Source: JAVVHH01 sp963848035 (GTDB lineage Bacteria > Pseudomonadota > Alphaproteobacteria > Acetobacterales > Acetobacteraceae). From it: 64,000 bases of DNA. Location: contig CAWKCD010000001.1 in assembly GCA_963848035.1 (NCBI GenBank), forward strand, positions 3,782,001 through 3,846,000, written 5' to 3'. This document shows, in pieces, positions 1-9,107 of the stretch (position 1 is its first letter; the number at the start of each line of letters is the position of its first letter). The position numbers and the translations under genes are program-made. Below the pieces are notes generated by a model. It had not been told where the DNA came from. It searched no databases and saw only the letters and a list, made by a program, of their open reading frames with translations.

Positions 1-173
1 CGCTGCGACTTCTGGCGATCGAGATGCGAAACGACCGTTTGTTGCGGCTCGAGGAGAAGGCGGCGCGGTTGCCGACGTTGCTGATGCTTCCCCTGGCGAT
101 GTTCATCTTGCCCTGTCTGTTCATCGTCGTTGCTGGGCCGGCAGCGCTGCGCATTCTCGCGTTCATGAGTTGA
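1..173 (+). CDS. TadC-like type II secretion system F-domain protein, C-terminal end
   Basis: Partial: the window opens inside the gene and only the last 56 residues are seen, read from base 3 to a TGA at 171-173. The segment has an EEKAARLP motif followed by a strongly hydrophobic stretch with LPCLFIVVAGPAALRI, which is the usual end of T2SSF-domain membrane proteins of the Tad/Flp pilus assembly system (TadC). In that family this protein sits in the inner membrane as a platform for pilin assembly. The rest of the tad locus would lie to the left. The assignment rests on a short tail only; another T2SSF protein (TadB) is possible but less likely. Confidence 0.6.
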   Translation, partial: LRLLAIEMRNDRLLRLEEKAARLPTLLMLPLAMFILPCLFIVVAGPAALRILAFMS

Positions 174-575
174 TGTTCTGAAGATTGCTCACCTGGTCTG
201 CGGGCGGGAGGCAACCAACGATCGCTGAGCGCGATTTGTGAAAGGCATGTTGACCGGGCGGGAGGCTTTCTGGCCAGCTTGGGCCGGGAGCGTGGTTTGG
301 GATGCTCATAACGTTACGACGCAAGGAGATGGGTCGGACTGGCGGGGCGTCGTTGCTCAGGGGGTTCAGTGCTTTCGCGAGGCAGAGGCGGGTCTCGTCA
401 GGGCAGCCGTCGATCAGGTGCTTGAACTCTAGGAAATCGTTTGTTGCGCATCCGGCGCGGTGTCGCCGAGGTCAAGCTGACGAAGCGGATCGCTGCCGTT
501 ATCGACGGTCGGTGCTGGCCTCGTCGTCTGACGATGAGGCCGATGCTGCACGGCAGAGACGCGAACGGTAGCAAA
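174..575. other. Intergenic stretch with no recognisable gene
   Basis: About 400 bases after the TadC-like gene. Short open frames exist on both strands, but none has a ribosome binding site together with protein-like composition. No tRNA, repeat or clear terminator was seen. Confidence 0.4.
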
Positions 576-938
576 TCAGAGATTGCGCAAGAAGTCGGGC
601 GAGTGCTGATCGCTCGGCCTGTCCCAAGGGTGCTTGCGACGATCAGTGTAGGTGGGAATGACAAAATTTGCCGGCTGGTCCGAAATGTGGTCGGCGATCA
701 AGCCGAAGATAAGCCCGGTCACGGCGGCGGGTATCAATCCGAGCAGGTAAGACACCACCAGCACTGGCGGGCTCAAAGCCCGGATCGGGCCTGCTAAGAT
801 GGCTCGGAGCAAATCTTGCGAACGAAAATTCACGGCGGACGAACATAGGGAACCGCCGATCAGCGGCCCTACCACGCACGACAGAAGGACGGGTTTCCGC
901 ATCCGCTGACTCGGTCGCCTTGATGGGTGTTTGGGCAT
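576..938 (-). CDS. Small integral membrane protein of unknown function
   Basis: 120 residues. A basic N-terminus (residues 1-16) is followed by a hydrophobic segment at about 17-32 and a long hydrophobic region at about 44-85 that could hold two further membrane helices, then a polar, charged C-terminal tail. The ATG at 936-938 is preceded by GGGAG at good spacing, which supports this start. I do not recognise a family. It lies between the Tad-type gene end and the decayed OmpA-like gene on the same strand, so a cell-envelope role is possible but is only inferred from position. Confidence 0.45.
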   Translation of the reverse strand: MPKHPSRRPSQRMRKPVLLSCVVGPLIGGSLCSSAVNFRSQDLLRAILAGPIRALSPPVLVVSYLLGLIPAAVTGLIFGLIADHISDQPANFVIPTYTDRRKHPWDRPSDQHSPDFLRNL

Positions 939-1068
939 TACAGTCTCCCGTCACCACAATATTCAGGCATGTTTCACATTGTGAGAAGTTTGAGGAGTTC
1001 TTGTTGGCGCTGTTGTACTTCGCGTGGAAGCTCGGCAAGCACTCAAGTCGAGCTTCGCCTCGAGGGAC

Positions 1069-1575
1069 TTAGCGTCGGGTCACTCGGTGTTCGAAACAAG
1101 GAGGCCCGCACGAGGCTTGTTGGTTGGAGTTGCGCGAGTTGACGCGATCAAGCAGCAAACAAGAGCGGTTACCCGTCGGCAAGCGCGTGTTCGCCGCCAC
1201 GATAATAGGCTTTGGCGATATGATGTCCTCCATCATCACTCTGGTGACTGCCTCCCTCCGATGTTGCGCGAGGTGATGCGACGCGCGCCTTGTCTGCCCG
1301 GGATCTCCGTGCCCCCAAAGTTCGAAGGATACCATGTGGAGACTAACGGCCATGCTGATCGCCCGCTTTACCTTCCTGAGGGAGTCCGCCGTCAGAGCTG
1401 CCGATCCCGGTTCGAATTGGATTCTGTAGTATCGCCGGCGGCCGAAGCCTTCCACGATCGGATGGTAGGAGGCGTCAGGCGGGGGTTGCCTAATCTGGTC
1501 GGCGTTCGCGCAAGCCGTTGCGAGCAGCGCGATGCCGAGTGCTAGGGCGTCTCGTCAGGTCCGCATCGTTTCCAT
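1069..1575 (-). pseudogene. OmpA-like lipoprotein, interrupted by a nonsense codon
   Basis: Reading from ATG 1573-1575 gives METMRT, then an in-frame TGA at 1555-1557, then a hydrophobic segment (LALGIALLATAC) like a lipoprotein signal and a region resembling the OmpA peptidoglycan-binding domain: IQFEPGSAALT, then ELWGHGDPGQ, then LAQHRREAV, matching the domain's F..GS..L, GH.D and LS..RA landmarks. The domain's C-terminal part is poorly preserved. The lipobox is imperfect, with Ala at -3. A GTG at 1453-1455 could start a shorter protein without the signal. OmpA-like proteins are common beside tad loci, which fits the left end of the window. Confidence 0.45.
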
Positions 1576-1887
1576 GCCTTTCGTGTTCGTGACGTTGGTG
1601 TCCCGTCGAACTGACCCACTACCCAGGTGCAACAGCGTTTGCTTGTTTGGACAACTTTTCGGCCGGCGTCGTTGGTTGGCCCACTCATGCCATCCGATTG
1701 CGACAGCGCTAAATGGCTTCATACCGATGCTTATCGACCGGGACTCGTCAGTGCGCGCTTCGCGTTGGCGGTGTGACGATCCAGGGCGGCGCGGGCCGGT
1801 CTTGCCGCTCTGGATGGCCGCGTCGCCATGACGAGCATGGATCGCGTTTTTAGCTTGTCTGTGCTGGGTGATCGGGGGGAGGGGGGA
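1576..1887. repeat. Gene-free stretch with an IS-like end and a degenerate palindromic repeat
   Basis: No gene is supported here. Positions 1607-1623 carry CGAACTGACCCACTACC, 16 of 17 identical to the copy at 5611-5627. Positions about 1783-1833 hold a shortened relative of the palindromic element at 34496-34563: both share TTGCCGC, CTGGAT and GCCGCGTCGC followed by ATGACG. Confidence 0.5.
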
Positions 1888-2346
1888 TCAGGCGGTGGGT
1901 TTTCGCTTCATGAGAGCGACGCGGAGGCAGGTGGCGACGGACTCGTTACGCTGGTTGAATGCCTCGTGATGGAAGGTGGTGATGCCGCAGTCGGGGCGGG
2001 ATTTACTGGCTCGGAGCTCGGTGACGGTGGTGCGGACGTGGAGGGTGTCGCCGTGGAAGACTGGTTTGGGGAAGCGGACGTCGTTCCAGCCTAGGTTGCC
2101 GACGGTGGTGCCGAGGGTGGTGTCGCCGACGGAGACGCCGACCATGAGGCCGAGGGTGAAGGCGCTGTTGACGATGCGTTGGCCGAATTCGCTTTCGGTT
2201 CGGCAATATTCCTCGTCGAGATGGAGCGCCGCCGGGTTGTGGGTGAGGGCGGAGAAGAGGACGTTGTCCATTTCGGTGACGGTGCGGCGGATGTCGTGAT
2301 CGAAGGTTTGGCCGATGGAGAATTCTTCGAAGTATAGGCCTGCCAT
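1888..2346 (-). CDS. MaoC-like hot-dog-fold dehydratase
   Basis: 152 residues, the normal length for a single hot-dog MaoC-type hydratase. The early GQTFDHDIRRTVTE segment and the core ALTHNPAALHLDEEYC give the family's usual acidic/His region (D-x4-H type), followed by GLMVG and PVFHGDTLHV, typical of MaoC proteins that hydrate or dehydrate acyl-CoA thioesters. It lies 42 bases downstream of the FAH-family gene on the same strand and is probably the last gene of an operon with it and the quinone-oxidoreductase-like gene. The actual substrate cannot be read from the sequence; an enoyl-CoA or mesaconyl-CoA-like compound is possible. Confidence 0.8.
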   Translation of the reverse strand: MAGLYFEEFSIGQTFDHDIRRTVTEMDNVLFSALTHNPAALHLDEEYCRTESEFGQRIVNSAFTLGLMVGVSVGDTTLGTTVGNLGWNDVRFPKPVFHGDTLHVRTTVTELRASKSRPDCGITTFHHEAFNQRNESVATCLRVALMKRKPTA

Positions 2347-2388
2347 GCGGGGCTCCTGGGCATCGGGGGTGAGCGCGGTTCGGCGAGA

Positions 2389-3183
2389 CTATTCCGCCGC
2401 GAGGCGCATCGTCACTTGGCCAAGGTTGCCGAAATCACCGGTGAGCGTGTCGCCCGGCGCGATTTCGAGGGGGACGATGCAGGTGCCGGTGGTGACGACC
2501 TGGCCGGCGCGGAGCGGGATGCCGTGCGTGGAGAGTTCGTTGACGAGCCAGGTCAGGGCGATCAGCGGGGCGCCGAGCACGTTTGCGCCGATGCCGGCCC
2601 GTTCGACACCGCTTGCCAGTCGGGCGGTGACCGGGTGGGCGGCGAGGTCGAGGTCGCGCCAGATCGGGGGGGCTTCGGGGCCGAGGACGAAGCGGTGGGC
2701 GCAGGCGTTGTCGGCGATGAGCTGCGGGGCGCCGACTTGGACGAATTCGGCGTAGCGGGAGTCGGGGACTTCGATGGCGGTGTGCAGGGCGGCGATGGCG
2801 GCGACGATTTCGGGCTGTTGGTAGGGGCTGGATCGGGGCGGCAGGTCGTGGGCCATGCGGAAGGCGAATTCGAGTTCGGCGACGCGCATGCGGTTGGGGG
2901 CGAAGGGGAGTTCGGCGCCGTCGGGGTAGACCATGTGGGCGAGGAGGCGGCCGGCCATGGGGGCGTCGACGTTGATGTGGGCTTGGCCGGCGGCGCTGGT
3001 GGCGGCGATCTTCCAGCCCCAGAGCGGGGGCTCGCCGGGCTGCTCGAGGCGGGCTTGGATGGCGTAGCCGTCGGCGCGGTCGGCGGGGCGGAGGGGCTCG
3101 GGCAGAGCGGGCAGGACGGTTCCGGCTTGCCAGTGCGAGCGGAGGAGGGCGGAGGCGGCGTCGGCTTGCGCGGGCGTGATCAT
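2389..3183 (-). CDS. Fumarylacetoacetate hydrolase / 2-keto-4-pentenoate hydratase family protein
   Basis: 264 residues. The protein matches the MhpD-like hydratase branch of the FAH superfamily: an N-terminal helical part, then LEFAFRMAHDLP, AIEVPDSRYAEF with the metal-binding acidic residues, the QLIADNACAHRFVLG stretch, GANVLGAPLIALTWLVNEL and a final TGTCIVPLEIAPGD. Members hydrate or cleave 2-oxo-acids in aromatic and related catabolism. The ATG at 3181-3183 overlaps the TGA of the upstream oxidoreductase by ATGA, so the two are translationally coupled. The exact substrate is not evident; a decarboxylase of the same fold is an alternative. Confidence 0.82.
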   Translation of the reverse strand: MITPAQADAASALLRSHWQAGTVLPALPEPLRPADRADGYAIQARLEQPGEPPLWGWKIAATSAAGQAHINVDAPMAGRLLAHMVYPDGAELPFAPNRMRVAELEFAFRMAHDLPPRSSPYQQPEIVAAIAALHTAIEVPDSRYAEFVQVGAPQLIADNACAHRFVLGPEAPPIWRDLDLAAHPVTARLASGVERAGIGANVLGAPLIALTWLVNELSTHGIPLRAGQVVTTGTCIVPLEIAPGDTLTGDFGNLGQVTMRLAAE

Positions 3184-4199
3184 GGGGCGAAGCCTTCGAG
3201 GACGATCTTGCCGACGACCTTGCCGCCCTCGATGGCGGCGTGGGCGCGGCGGAGGTTGGCGGCGTCGATGACGCCGAAGCGTTGGCCGGCGGTGGCGCGG
3301 AGGCGGCCGGCGTCGACCAGGGTGGCGACTTCTTCGAGGATGTCGTGCTGGCGGATGATGTCTGATGTGGCGAACATCGGGCGGGTGAACATGGCTTCCC
3401 AATGGATGGAGGCGCTCTTGAACTTGACGAGGCGGAGGTCGAGCGGTTCGGGGTCGTCGATCAGGCCGATTCGGCCTTGGGGGGCGACGATCTTGGCCAT
3501 TTCGGCCCAGCTCGCGGTGTCGGTGTGGGTGGAGAAGATGCGGCGGACGGGGGGTAGCCCGGCGATTGCGGCGAGCTGGGCGGCGAGGGGGCGGGTGTGG
3601 TCGACGACGTGGTGCGCGCCGAGGCCGCGGACCCAGGCGGCGCTTTCGGGGCGGGAGGCGGTGGCGACGATGGTGGCGTCGGTGAGCAGGCGGGCGGCCT
3701 GGATGGCGATGGAGGGGACGCCGCCGGCGCCGCCGATGATCAGCAGGGTGCCGGCGCTGGTGCTGGGGAGTTCGAGACGGTCGAACAGCATCTCCCAGGC
3801 GGTGAGGGCGGTGAGGGGCAGGGAGGCGGCGTCGGCGTGGTCGAGGGTGGCGGGCTTGCGGCCGACGATGCGCTCGTCGACGAGTTGGCGTTCGGCGTTG
3901 GAGCCGGGGCGGTTGAGGACGCCGGCGTAGAAGACGGCGTCGCCGGGCTGGAAGAGGGTGGCGTCGGGGCCGACGGCTTGGACGATGCCGGAGGCGTCGT
4001 AGCCGAGGATGACGGGCTTTTCGGGGGTGGCCGGCATGGTGGCGCGGCTCTTGATATCGCGCGGGTTCACCGAGACGGCGTGGACGCGGACGAGGAGGTC
4101 GCGGCCCTGGGGGGCGGGCGGGTCGGGGAGGGTGAGGTCGACGAGGCTGCGCGGGTCTTCCGTGGGGAGTCCGTGTTGGTGGTAGCCGACGGCTTTCAT
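3180..4199 (-). CDS. Zinc-type alcohol dehydrogenase / quinone oxidoreductase family protein
   Basis: 339 residues, an MDR-superfamily NADPH-dependent oxidoreductase. The GroES-like N-terminal half contains VHAVSVNPRDIK and ILGYDASGIV; the Rossmann half contains LLIIGGAGGVPSIAIQAARL. The catalytic-zinc ligands are not evident, as in zeta-crystallin-like quinone oxidoreductases. The start is set by GAGGA five bases before ATG 4197-4199. It is the first gene of an operon with the FAH-like and MaoC-like genes, consistent with a small catabolic unit. An inverted-repeat element lies directly upstream. Confidence 0.85.
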   Translation of the reverse strand: MKAVGYHQHGLPTEDPRSLVDLTLPDPPAPQGRDLLVRVHAVSVNPRDIKSRATMPATPEKPVILGYDASGIVQAVGPDATLFQPGDAVFYAGVLNRPGSNAERQLVDERIVGRKPATLDHADAASLPLTALTAWEMLFDRLELPSTSAGTLLIIGGAGGVPSIAIQAARLLTDATIVATASRPESAAWVRGLGAHHVVDHTRPLAAQLAAIAGLPPVRRIFSTHTDTASWAEMAKIVAPQGRIGLIDDPEPLDLRLVKFKSASIHWEAMFTRPMFATSDIIRQHDILEEVATLVDAGRLRATAGQRFGVIDAANLRRAHAAIEGGKVVGKIVLEGFAP

Positions 4200-4227
4200 G
4201 GCGGTCCTCGTCTTCACACTGAGACCC

Positions 4228-4306
4228 CATTCGATAGCGCTACTGCGCCGGTCATCCAACGGTGGTTGCGCGCCGGCTGACGGGCGTGCCGCGTTCTCGA
4301 ACGGCT
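4228..4306. repeat. Imperfect palindromic intergenic repeat, short form
   Basis: The left part contains GCTACTGCGCCGGTCATCC and the right part CCGGCTGACGGG with GCGTTCTCGA; the two arms are imperfect reverse complements. The same blocks occur at 33537-33680 (GCTACTACGCCGGCCATCC, CCGGCTGACTCGG, GCATTCTCGA), which shows a shared origin. This copy lacks most of the central loop seen in the other copies. Confidence 0.6.
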
Positions 4307-4338
4307 TCTGGGGCGTGGTCTTGCGTGGGGCGAGGGCG

Positions 4339-4486
4339 GGTTGTGAGTCAGTTTGAATTGTCGAGAAGCAGGATGCAGGACGCCAGGCCAGCGCCGGAAC
4401 AGGCGACGTTAGAGTTGGCTTACCGCCGCCGGGAATTTGTTCGAGCGGCGGCAACCGGAACCGCAGGCAGGTAGTGGGTCAGTTTG
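4339..4486. repeat. Two copies of an insertion-element-like 17-bp end
   Basis: GGTAGTGGGTCAGTTTG at 4470-4486 is the exact reverse complement of 5611-5627; a 15/17 copy lies at 4339-4355 in the same orientation. Repeated copies near an end resemble the multiple terminal repeats of some IS families (for example IS21-type), but no transposase gene is visible nearby. There is no gene between 4200 and 4551. Confidence 0.5.
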
Positions 4487-4551
4487 GCCGTGCGAGTGGC
4501 TGAACAAGGAATTTTGTCTCAAACATCTTTTTCGGGCTTCTCCCAAGGAGT

Positions 4552-5103
4552 TCAGTCGGTTGGGTGTTGGCGCTCAACCAGCATGCCGTCGAGTATCTGA
4601 TGAACTCGGGCATCGATCTCGTGCGAGATCGTCATGAACTCCACGCTGAATGCGTAATACACGGCCAGCCCTTGCCATGAGAATCGTCGGGAGCAGCTCG
4701 GCCACCATGCTTCTCCTGGTAGCCCGGCTCGGGTGTGACCAGGCTCGTCGCTGCATTGGAAATAGAAGTTTGGATCGCTCCGCGAGATGTAGATGATGTG
4801 TCTGCCAAGCCATCGAAATTCTCGATAGTCGTCCAAGGACGAAGTCACCTCCGGAGAACTCGCGGAGAGGAAGCCACGCGGGCCATACATGACCTCGTGA
4901 AGGTCTCCGAGCTGGTTGGGATAGGTCAGAGAAATCATGATCGTCTGGTGCCAACCTGGCTTTACGAACTCTGCACGATTTCGATCCGAGGAAGTTCCGA
5001 AATTAGGAAGTAGATAGTAGAGCCGCAGGCCGCACGAAGCGTCTGGATATGTTCCCGCACGTACGGCCGCTCGAACGACGAGTTGGTGAAGTTCGGCTCC
5101 CAT
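4552..5103 (-). CDS. Hypothetical protein in a decayed region
   Basis: About 183 residues if the ATG at 5101-5103 is used, which has a GGAAG-like sequence upstream; the frame remains open further 5' but that part looks like antisense to another frame. The composition is protein-like and balanced (TIMISLTYPNQLGDLHE, then WLGRHIIYISRSDPNFYF), unlike the Arg/Pro-rich shadows elsewhere. I recognise no family. It lies between inverted copies of the IS-like 17-mer, so it may be cargo or a remnant. GC content appears lower than in the flanking genes. Confidence 0.35.
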   Translation of the reverse strand: MGAELHQLVVRAAVRAGTYPDASCGLRLYYLLPNFGTSSDRNRAEFVKPGWHQTIMISLTYPNQLGDLHEVMYGPRGFLSASSPEVTSSLDDYREFRWLGRHIIYISRSDPNFYFQCSDEPGHTRAGLPGEAWWPSCSRRFSWQGLAVYYAFSVEFMTISHEIDARVHQILDGMLVERQHPTD

Positions 5104-5596
5104 CGGACATGCTTCCGATAGTGCGGGTTTCGGCTTGGCCCATCTCAGGGCCGTCGGGGCCGACGTGTCGGATGAATTGGTGCAAGGGTGGCACCGTTTT
5201 GCTGACCGATACTCGGCGCTAGTCGCAGGGAATCCACGGCTCGAACTGCGCGATCTCATGCAAGACGTCAGCGAGCGGGCCATGTTGGAGTTGTGGCCGT
5301 AAGGGGCGGAATGGGACATTAAGTGGTGGATTTCGGAAGGGGCGCCAGCCGACTGTCGGGTATTCTACCCAGTGGATGACGACATCCGCGATCGGCTTCT
5401 TAAACTTTGTCTGATCCTTGGCGGCTGGCTCTATCTCGACGAAAGCTGGACAGTCACGTTCGCCGACACGGCAGCGTTCCGTCGCGATGGAGCGCTCCGT
5501 GTCGGCGAGACGCGATTCGATTGCGGTGAAGTCGGGTGGCGTGACGCTCTACTTGAAGGACAAGGAGGCGGCAGCGGAGCTACAGCGGAGGCTTGA
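5090..5596 (+). pseudogene. Plus-strand coding remnant with an in-frame stop
   Basis: One frame runs from 5090 to a TAA at 5300-5302 and continues in the same frame to a TGA at 5594-5596. Both halves look like real protein: before the stop, ADRYSALVAGNPRLELRDL; after it, WWISEGAPADCRVFYPVDDD and LLKLCLILGGWLYLDESW. There is no good start codon at the 5' end. Either two short genes, the second starting at GTG 5372, or a single gene broken by a nonsense change. No family recognised. It overlaps the 5' end of the minus-strand hypothetical gene. Confidence 0.3.
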
Positions 5597-5610
5597 CGGG
5601 TCTTCGGGTT

Positions 5611-5627
5611 CAAACTGACCCACTACC
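5611..5627. repeat. IS-like 17-bp end, right copy
   Basis: CAAACTGACCCACTACC, the exact inverted partner of 4470-4486. Together they bracket 1.16 kb of decayed DNA. Confidence 0.6.
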
Positions 5628-5645
5628 GAGGGCGGAGAGCGGTTG

Positions 5646-8600
5646 TTAGGGGGTGATGCGGATCTGGTGGATGCGGTTGCCGTGGGGGATGGTGAGGACG
5701 GTCAGGGTCAGGCGGGCTTTGAGGGCGTGGAGGAGGAGGGGGATCAGGTGGGGTTCGCAGGATTCGAAGCGGTGCCGGTGGTGGCCGTCGTCGAGAATGA
5801 AGCCGGTGAGGTCGCCGAAGGGGTCGAAGACGAGTTCGCAGATCTTGCCGGTGCATTCGTGGTGATGCGGGTCGTGGTGGGGTGGGGGGAGATAGCCGCC
5901 GAGGTTGGGGAGGATGGCGGCGGCGTTGCCGCCTAGGGCGTCGACGCGGTTGGCGATCTGGTCGACGTAGCGTTGGAGGACGGGGTACCAGCGGTCGGTT
6001 TTGGGCCAGCCGTCCAGGCGGGCTGTGAGGATGGCGAGGGTGGTCTGTTCGGGGGGCAGCATGGCCTGGCTGGTGGAGACGGGGATCCGGATTTGGAAGG
6101 CGCTGACGACGTAGCGTTCGAGGTCGGGCGGGGCGGCGGCGGCGGCGCGGCGGCGGGTGGCGGTGAGGATGGGGGGCGGGGCGAAGCGGGGGCGTTTGCC
6201 GAGGCGGCGGATGACGACGTCGAATTGCTGGCCGGTGGTGACGGTTTGGGGGAGGTCGATGGTGAGGAGGCCGGCGAGGGTCGGGTCGGCGGATTTGGGG
6301 ATGGGGACGAAGGTGACGCCGCGGAGGGTGCGCATCTCGATGGTGTGCGGGTCGGCGGCGGTGAGGGGGTGGCGCCGTACATGCGGGCGGCGGCTTGGAC
6401 GATCTGGGCGCTGGCGGCGGCGGGCCAGTAGATGCGGGCGATGGAGCCGGGGGGGACCTCGCCCCAGTCGATGAGGAGTTCGTCGGCGCGGCCGGCGAGG
6501 ACGCCCGATACCGGGGGCGGGGGGCTGGGGCGGATGACGAAGGTTTGGGGCACGCGGTGGGCGGCGGCGGGGCCTGGGTTGTCGGAGGCGGTGACCTGCA
6601 GGTTTCGTTGCGCGAGCTGGTCGCTGTTGCCGGGTGTGGGCGTGATGCCGCCGGCGGATTGGATGGGGGCGTTGGCGTAGGCGATTTCGGCGACCAGGCA
6701 GTGGTGGGTGCCGGGGAAGGCTTGCCAGATGGGGGTGCCGTTGACCTTCACGGCGGGGTCGTTGACGTCGAGGAAGCAGCCGAAATAGGCCCATTGGGAG
6801 TCGCCCTGGGCGATGGTGATGGTCAGGTTGTTGGCGCCGGTGTTGGTGAAGCCGCCGGCTTTGAATTCGGGGTCGGCGGGGCTGGCGAAGTTGGGTTGGG
6901 CGCTGGTGGCGAACATGGGGATGGTGTGGTTGCCGGCGGGAGCGAGGGGCCATTGCGGGAGGCCGGCGGCGTCCTTCTGGCTGAGATAGGTCGAGCTGGG
7001 GTCCCATTGCGTGTCGGCGGATTGGGTGCCCCAGAGGCGGAAGAAGACCTTGACGCCGGCGGCGGCGCCGGCGGGGCCTTGCGAGCCCTTCAGGCGGACG
7101 CGGGCGATGGCGAAGCTGTAGTTGTTGTGCTTGACGCCGCCGACGATGGTGAAGGGGACGACGGATGAGTCGGCGCTGAACTCCTGGTCCTGCTGCGGGA
7201 TGACGTTGCTGCCGGGTTCGAACGGGTCGGTGCCGGACGGGTCGCCGTAGGTCTGGTTGAGGTGGATCAGCAGGGCTTGCAGGTAGGCGTAGGCGCCGGC
7301 GGTGTCGAAGCCGTTCTCGACGAAGGTAGGGCCGCCGGGGACGGGGGTTTGGCCGCCGGGTGCGCCGGGGGTGGCGGTGAAGACGCGGAGGTCTTCGCTG
7401 AGCCAGGGCGCGTTGGCGGCGCCGGGGTTGGCGGGTTCGCGGACGACGTTGGTGAAGTAGGGATCGGCGCCGGCGAGGAAGAAGAATTCGGTGGCGGCGG
7501 CGAGGTTCTTGCCGAGGACGATCATTGCGCTGGTGACGGGGACCGGGGTTTCGCCGCTGGCGGGGAAGGCGCCGAGGGGTTGGGCAAAGCGCAGGTCGTA
7601 GGCGAACAGGATCTGCTGCGGCAGCTTGGTGTTGGCGCTCTGGTGCAGGGTGCCGGTGGGCAGGGCGGTGACGCCGCCGAAGGCGATGGCGGGAATGGCG
7701 GGGGTGGCGGCGCCGATACGGTCGAGGTTGAAGCCGTCGAGGGCGAGGAAGATCGCGTCGGTGAATTTGCCGCCCTTGGCGATGATGTCGAGCACCTCGT
7801 CGTGGCCCCAGAGGTTCTTGCCGCCGAGGAAGGCGAGGGAGCCGAGGGGCCAGGGATCATCGCCGTTCGAGCCGGCGACGGCGGCGACCTGGTCGGGCGG
7901 GAAGGCTTGGGCGAGCAGGGCGGCGAAATAGGGGAAGGGGTCGGTGTCGTCGCCGGTGAGGTTGCGGAAGACGCCGCGCAGGCAGGCGCCGCCGATGGGG
8001 TTGCGTCCGGCATCGAGGCCGGGGGCGGCGGCGATGATGTCGGGGATGGCAAAGCCGAGCTGGTGGAAAAGGTAGTAGAGGAAGAGCATGCCGCAGCCGG
8101 TGGCCGGGTTGTTGCCGGCGGCGCCGAGTGTGGTGTTGATGTAGTCGGTGCGCGGGCCGTAGTGGAAGCCGTTGGTGAGTTCGGTCGAGGCTGGATTGCT
8201 GGCGGGCAGGGCGCTGTTGAGCCAGTTGTTGGAATTGCCGGAGGTGATGAGGCCGGAGAGGCGGCTCAACTGGAACTGTTCGCAGAGGAACCAGGAGAGG
8301 GCTTCGCCGCAACTGCCTTCATTGTTGAGGTCGAACGAGTAGCCCCAGCCTTTGTCTTGGGCCTTCATGAACATCTCGACGCATTCGAGCACGATGGCCA
8401 GGCGGAGCAGCGACGCGGGCGCGGTGCGGCCGGGCTTGATGACGAGGGGCCACCAGCTGCCGCTGAAGCCGGGGCCGCCGAGGGCGGTGATGTAGGTGAG
8501 GATCGGCGGGGTGATGCCGTTGGTGATGTCGACGCCGGCGAACTGGGCCTGCATCCAGGCGAAGTCGGCCTCGATCTGGGCGATGACGGCGTTGGTGCGG

Positions 8601-8983
8601 GCGGGTTCGACGCCGCCGGGGCCGCCGAGGACCTGGTCGTAGGAGAATTGATAGTGGGCGGTGAGGCCGCCGGCGGTCAGGCCGGTGGTGATGGCCCATT
8701 GGGCGTAGAGGGTGAGATTGGCGGCGCCGGGGAAGGTGAAGTTGGCGTCGGCGAAGTTGCCGTGGGCGGCGCCGCTGCTGTCGGCGGCGGTGTTCCAGTA
8801 GAGGAAGGTGGCGCCGGGGCGCGAGAGGGTGCCGGTGGTGATGCCGGGGGCGCCGTTTTGCGCGTGCGGCGGGTTGGCGGGGTCGTTGACGGCGGGGATG
8901 ACGGGGGCGTTGGCGGCGTAGGTGTTGGTGTCGACCGGCACCTGGCCGGCGCCGCCATTGGCGTTATAGGTGATGGTGGCCAT
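5646..8983 (-). pseudogene. Large InlB-repeat-containing exoprotein-like protein (frameshifted)
   Basis: Starts at ATG 8981-8983 behind an excellent GGAGG. Residues about 1-95 form a Listeria-Bacteroides (InlB B-type) repeat: ITYNANGGAG at the start, GATFLYWNTAADSSG, and LTLYAQW at the end. The following roughly 1000 residues have no domain I can name, although SDQLAQRNL and YLSQKDAAGLPQWP look like conserved motifs of large bacterial proteins of unknown function. No signal peptide is evident. The reading frame breaks in a C5 run (plus-strand G5 at 6365-6369); one extra base would join it to the downstream frame ending at 5646, giving about 1112 residues. As sequenced it stops at 5933. It is not clearly part of any operon. 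Confidence 0.65.
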
Positions 8984-9107
8984 TTTCGCCTCCGACGATG
9001 GGTGGCAAGCGACCTGAAGCGGGGATCATAGCATTCGTTTCGATATCGGTCCAGTCGTGTTTCGCGGCCGGGCGTGGCAGGCTCGGGGTTTGCGGGAGGG
9101 TTCGGGG

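Noticed and set aside
4339..5627. Intact insertion sequence
   Set aside because: Inverted ends are present but no transposase-like frame lies between them.
6365..6369. Programmed ribosomal frameshift in the large gene
   Set aside because: No slippery heptamer with a downstream stimulator was seen, and similar breaks occur in many unrelated genes.
7262..9031. Long plus-strand open frame of 589 codons opposite the InlB-repeat protein
   Set aside because: Gly/Glu/Ala-rich antisense shadow produced by high GC; the minus strand has a ribosome binding site and a recognisable repeat domain.
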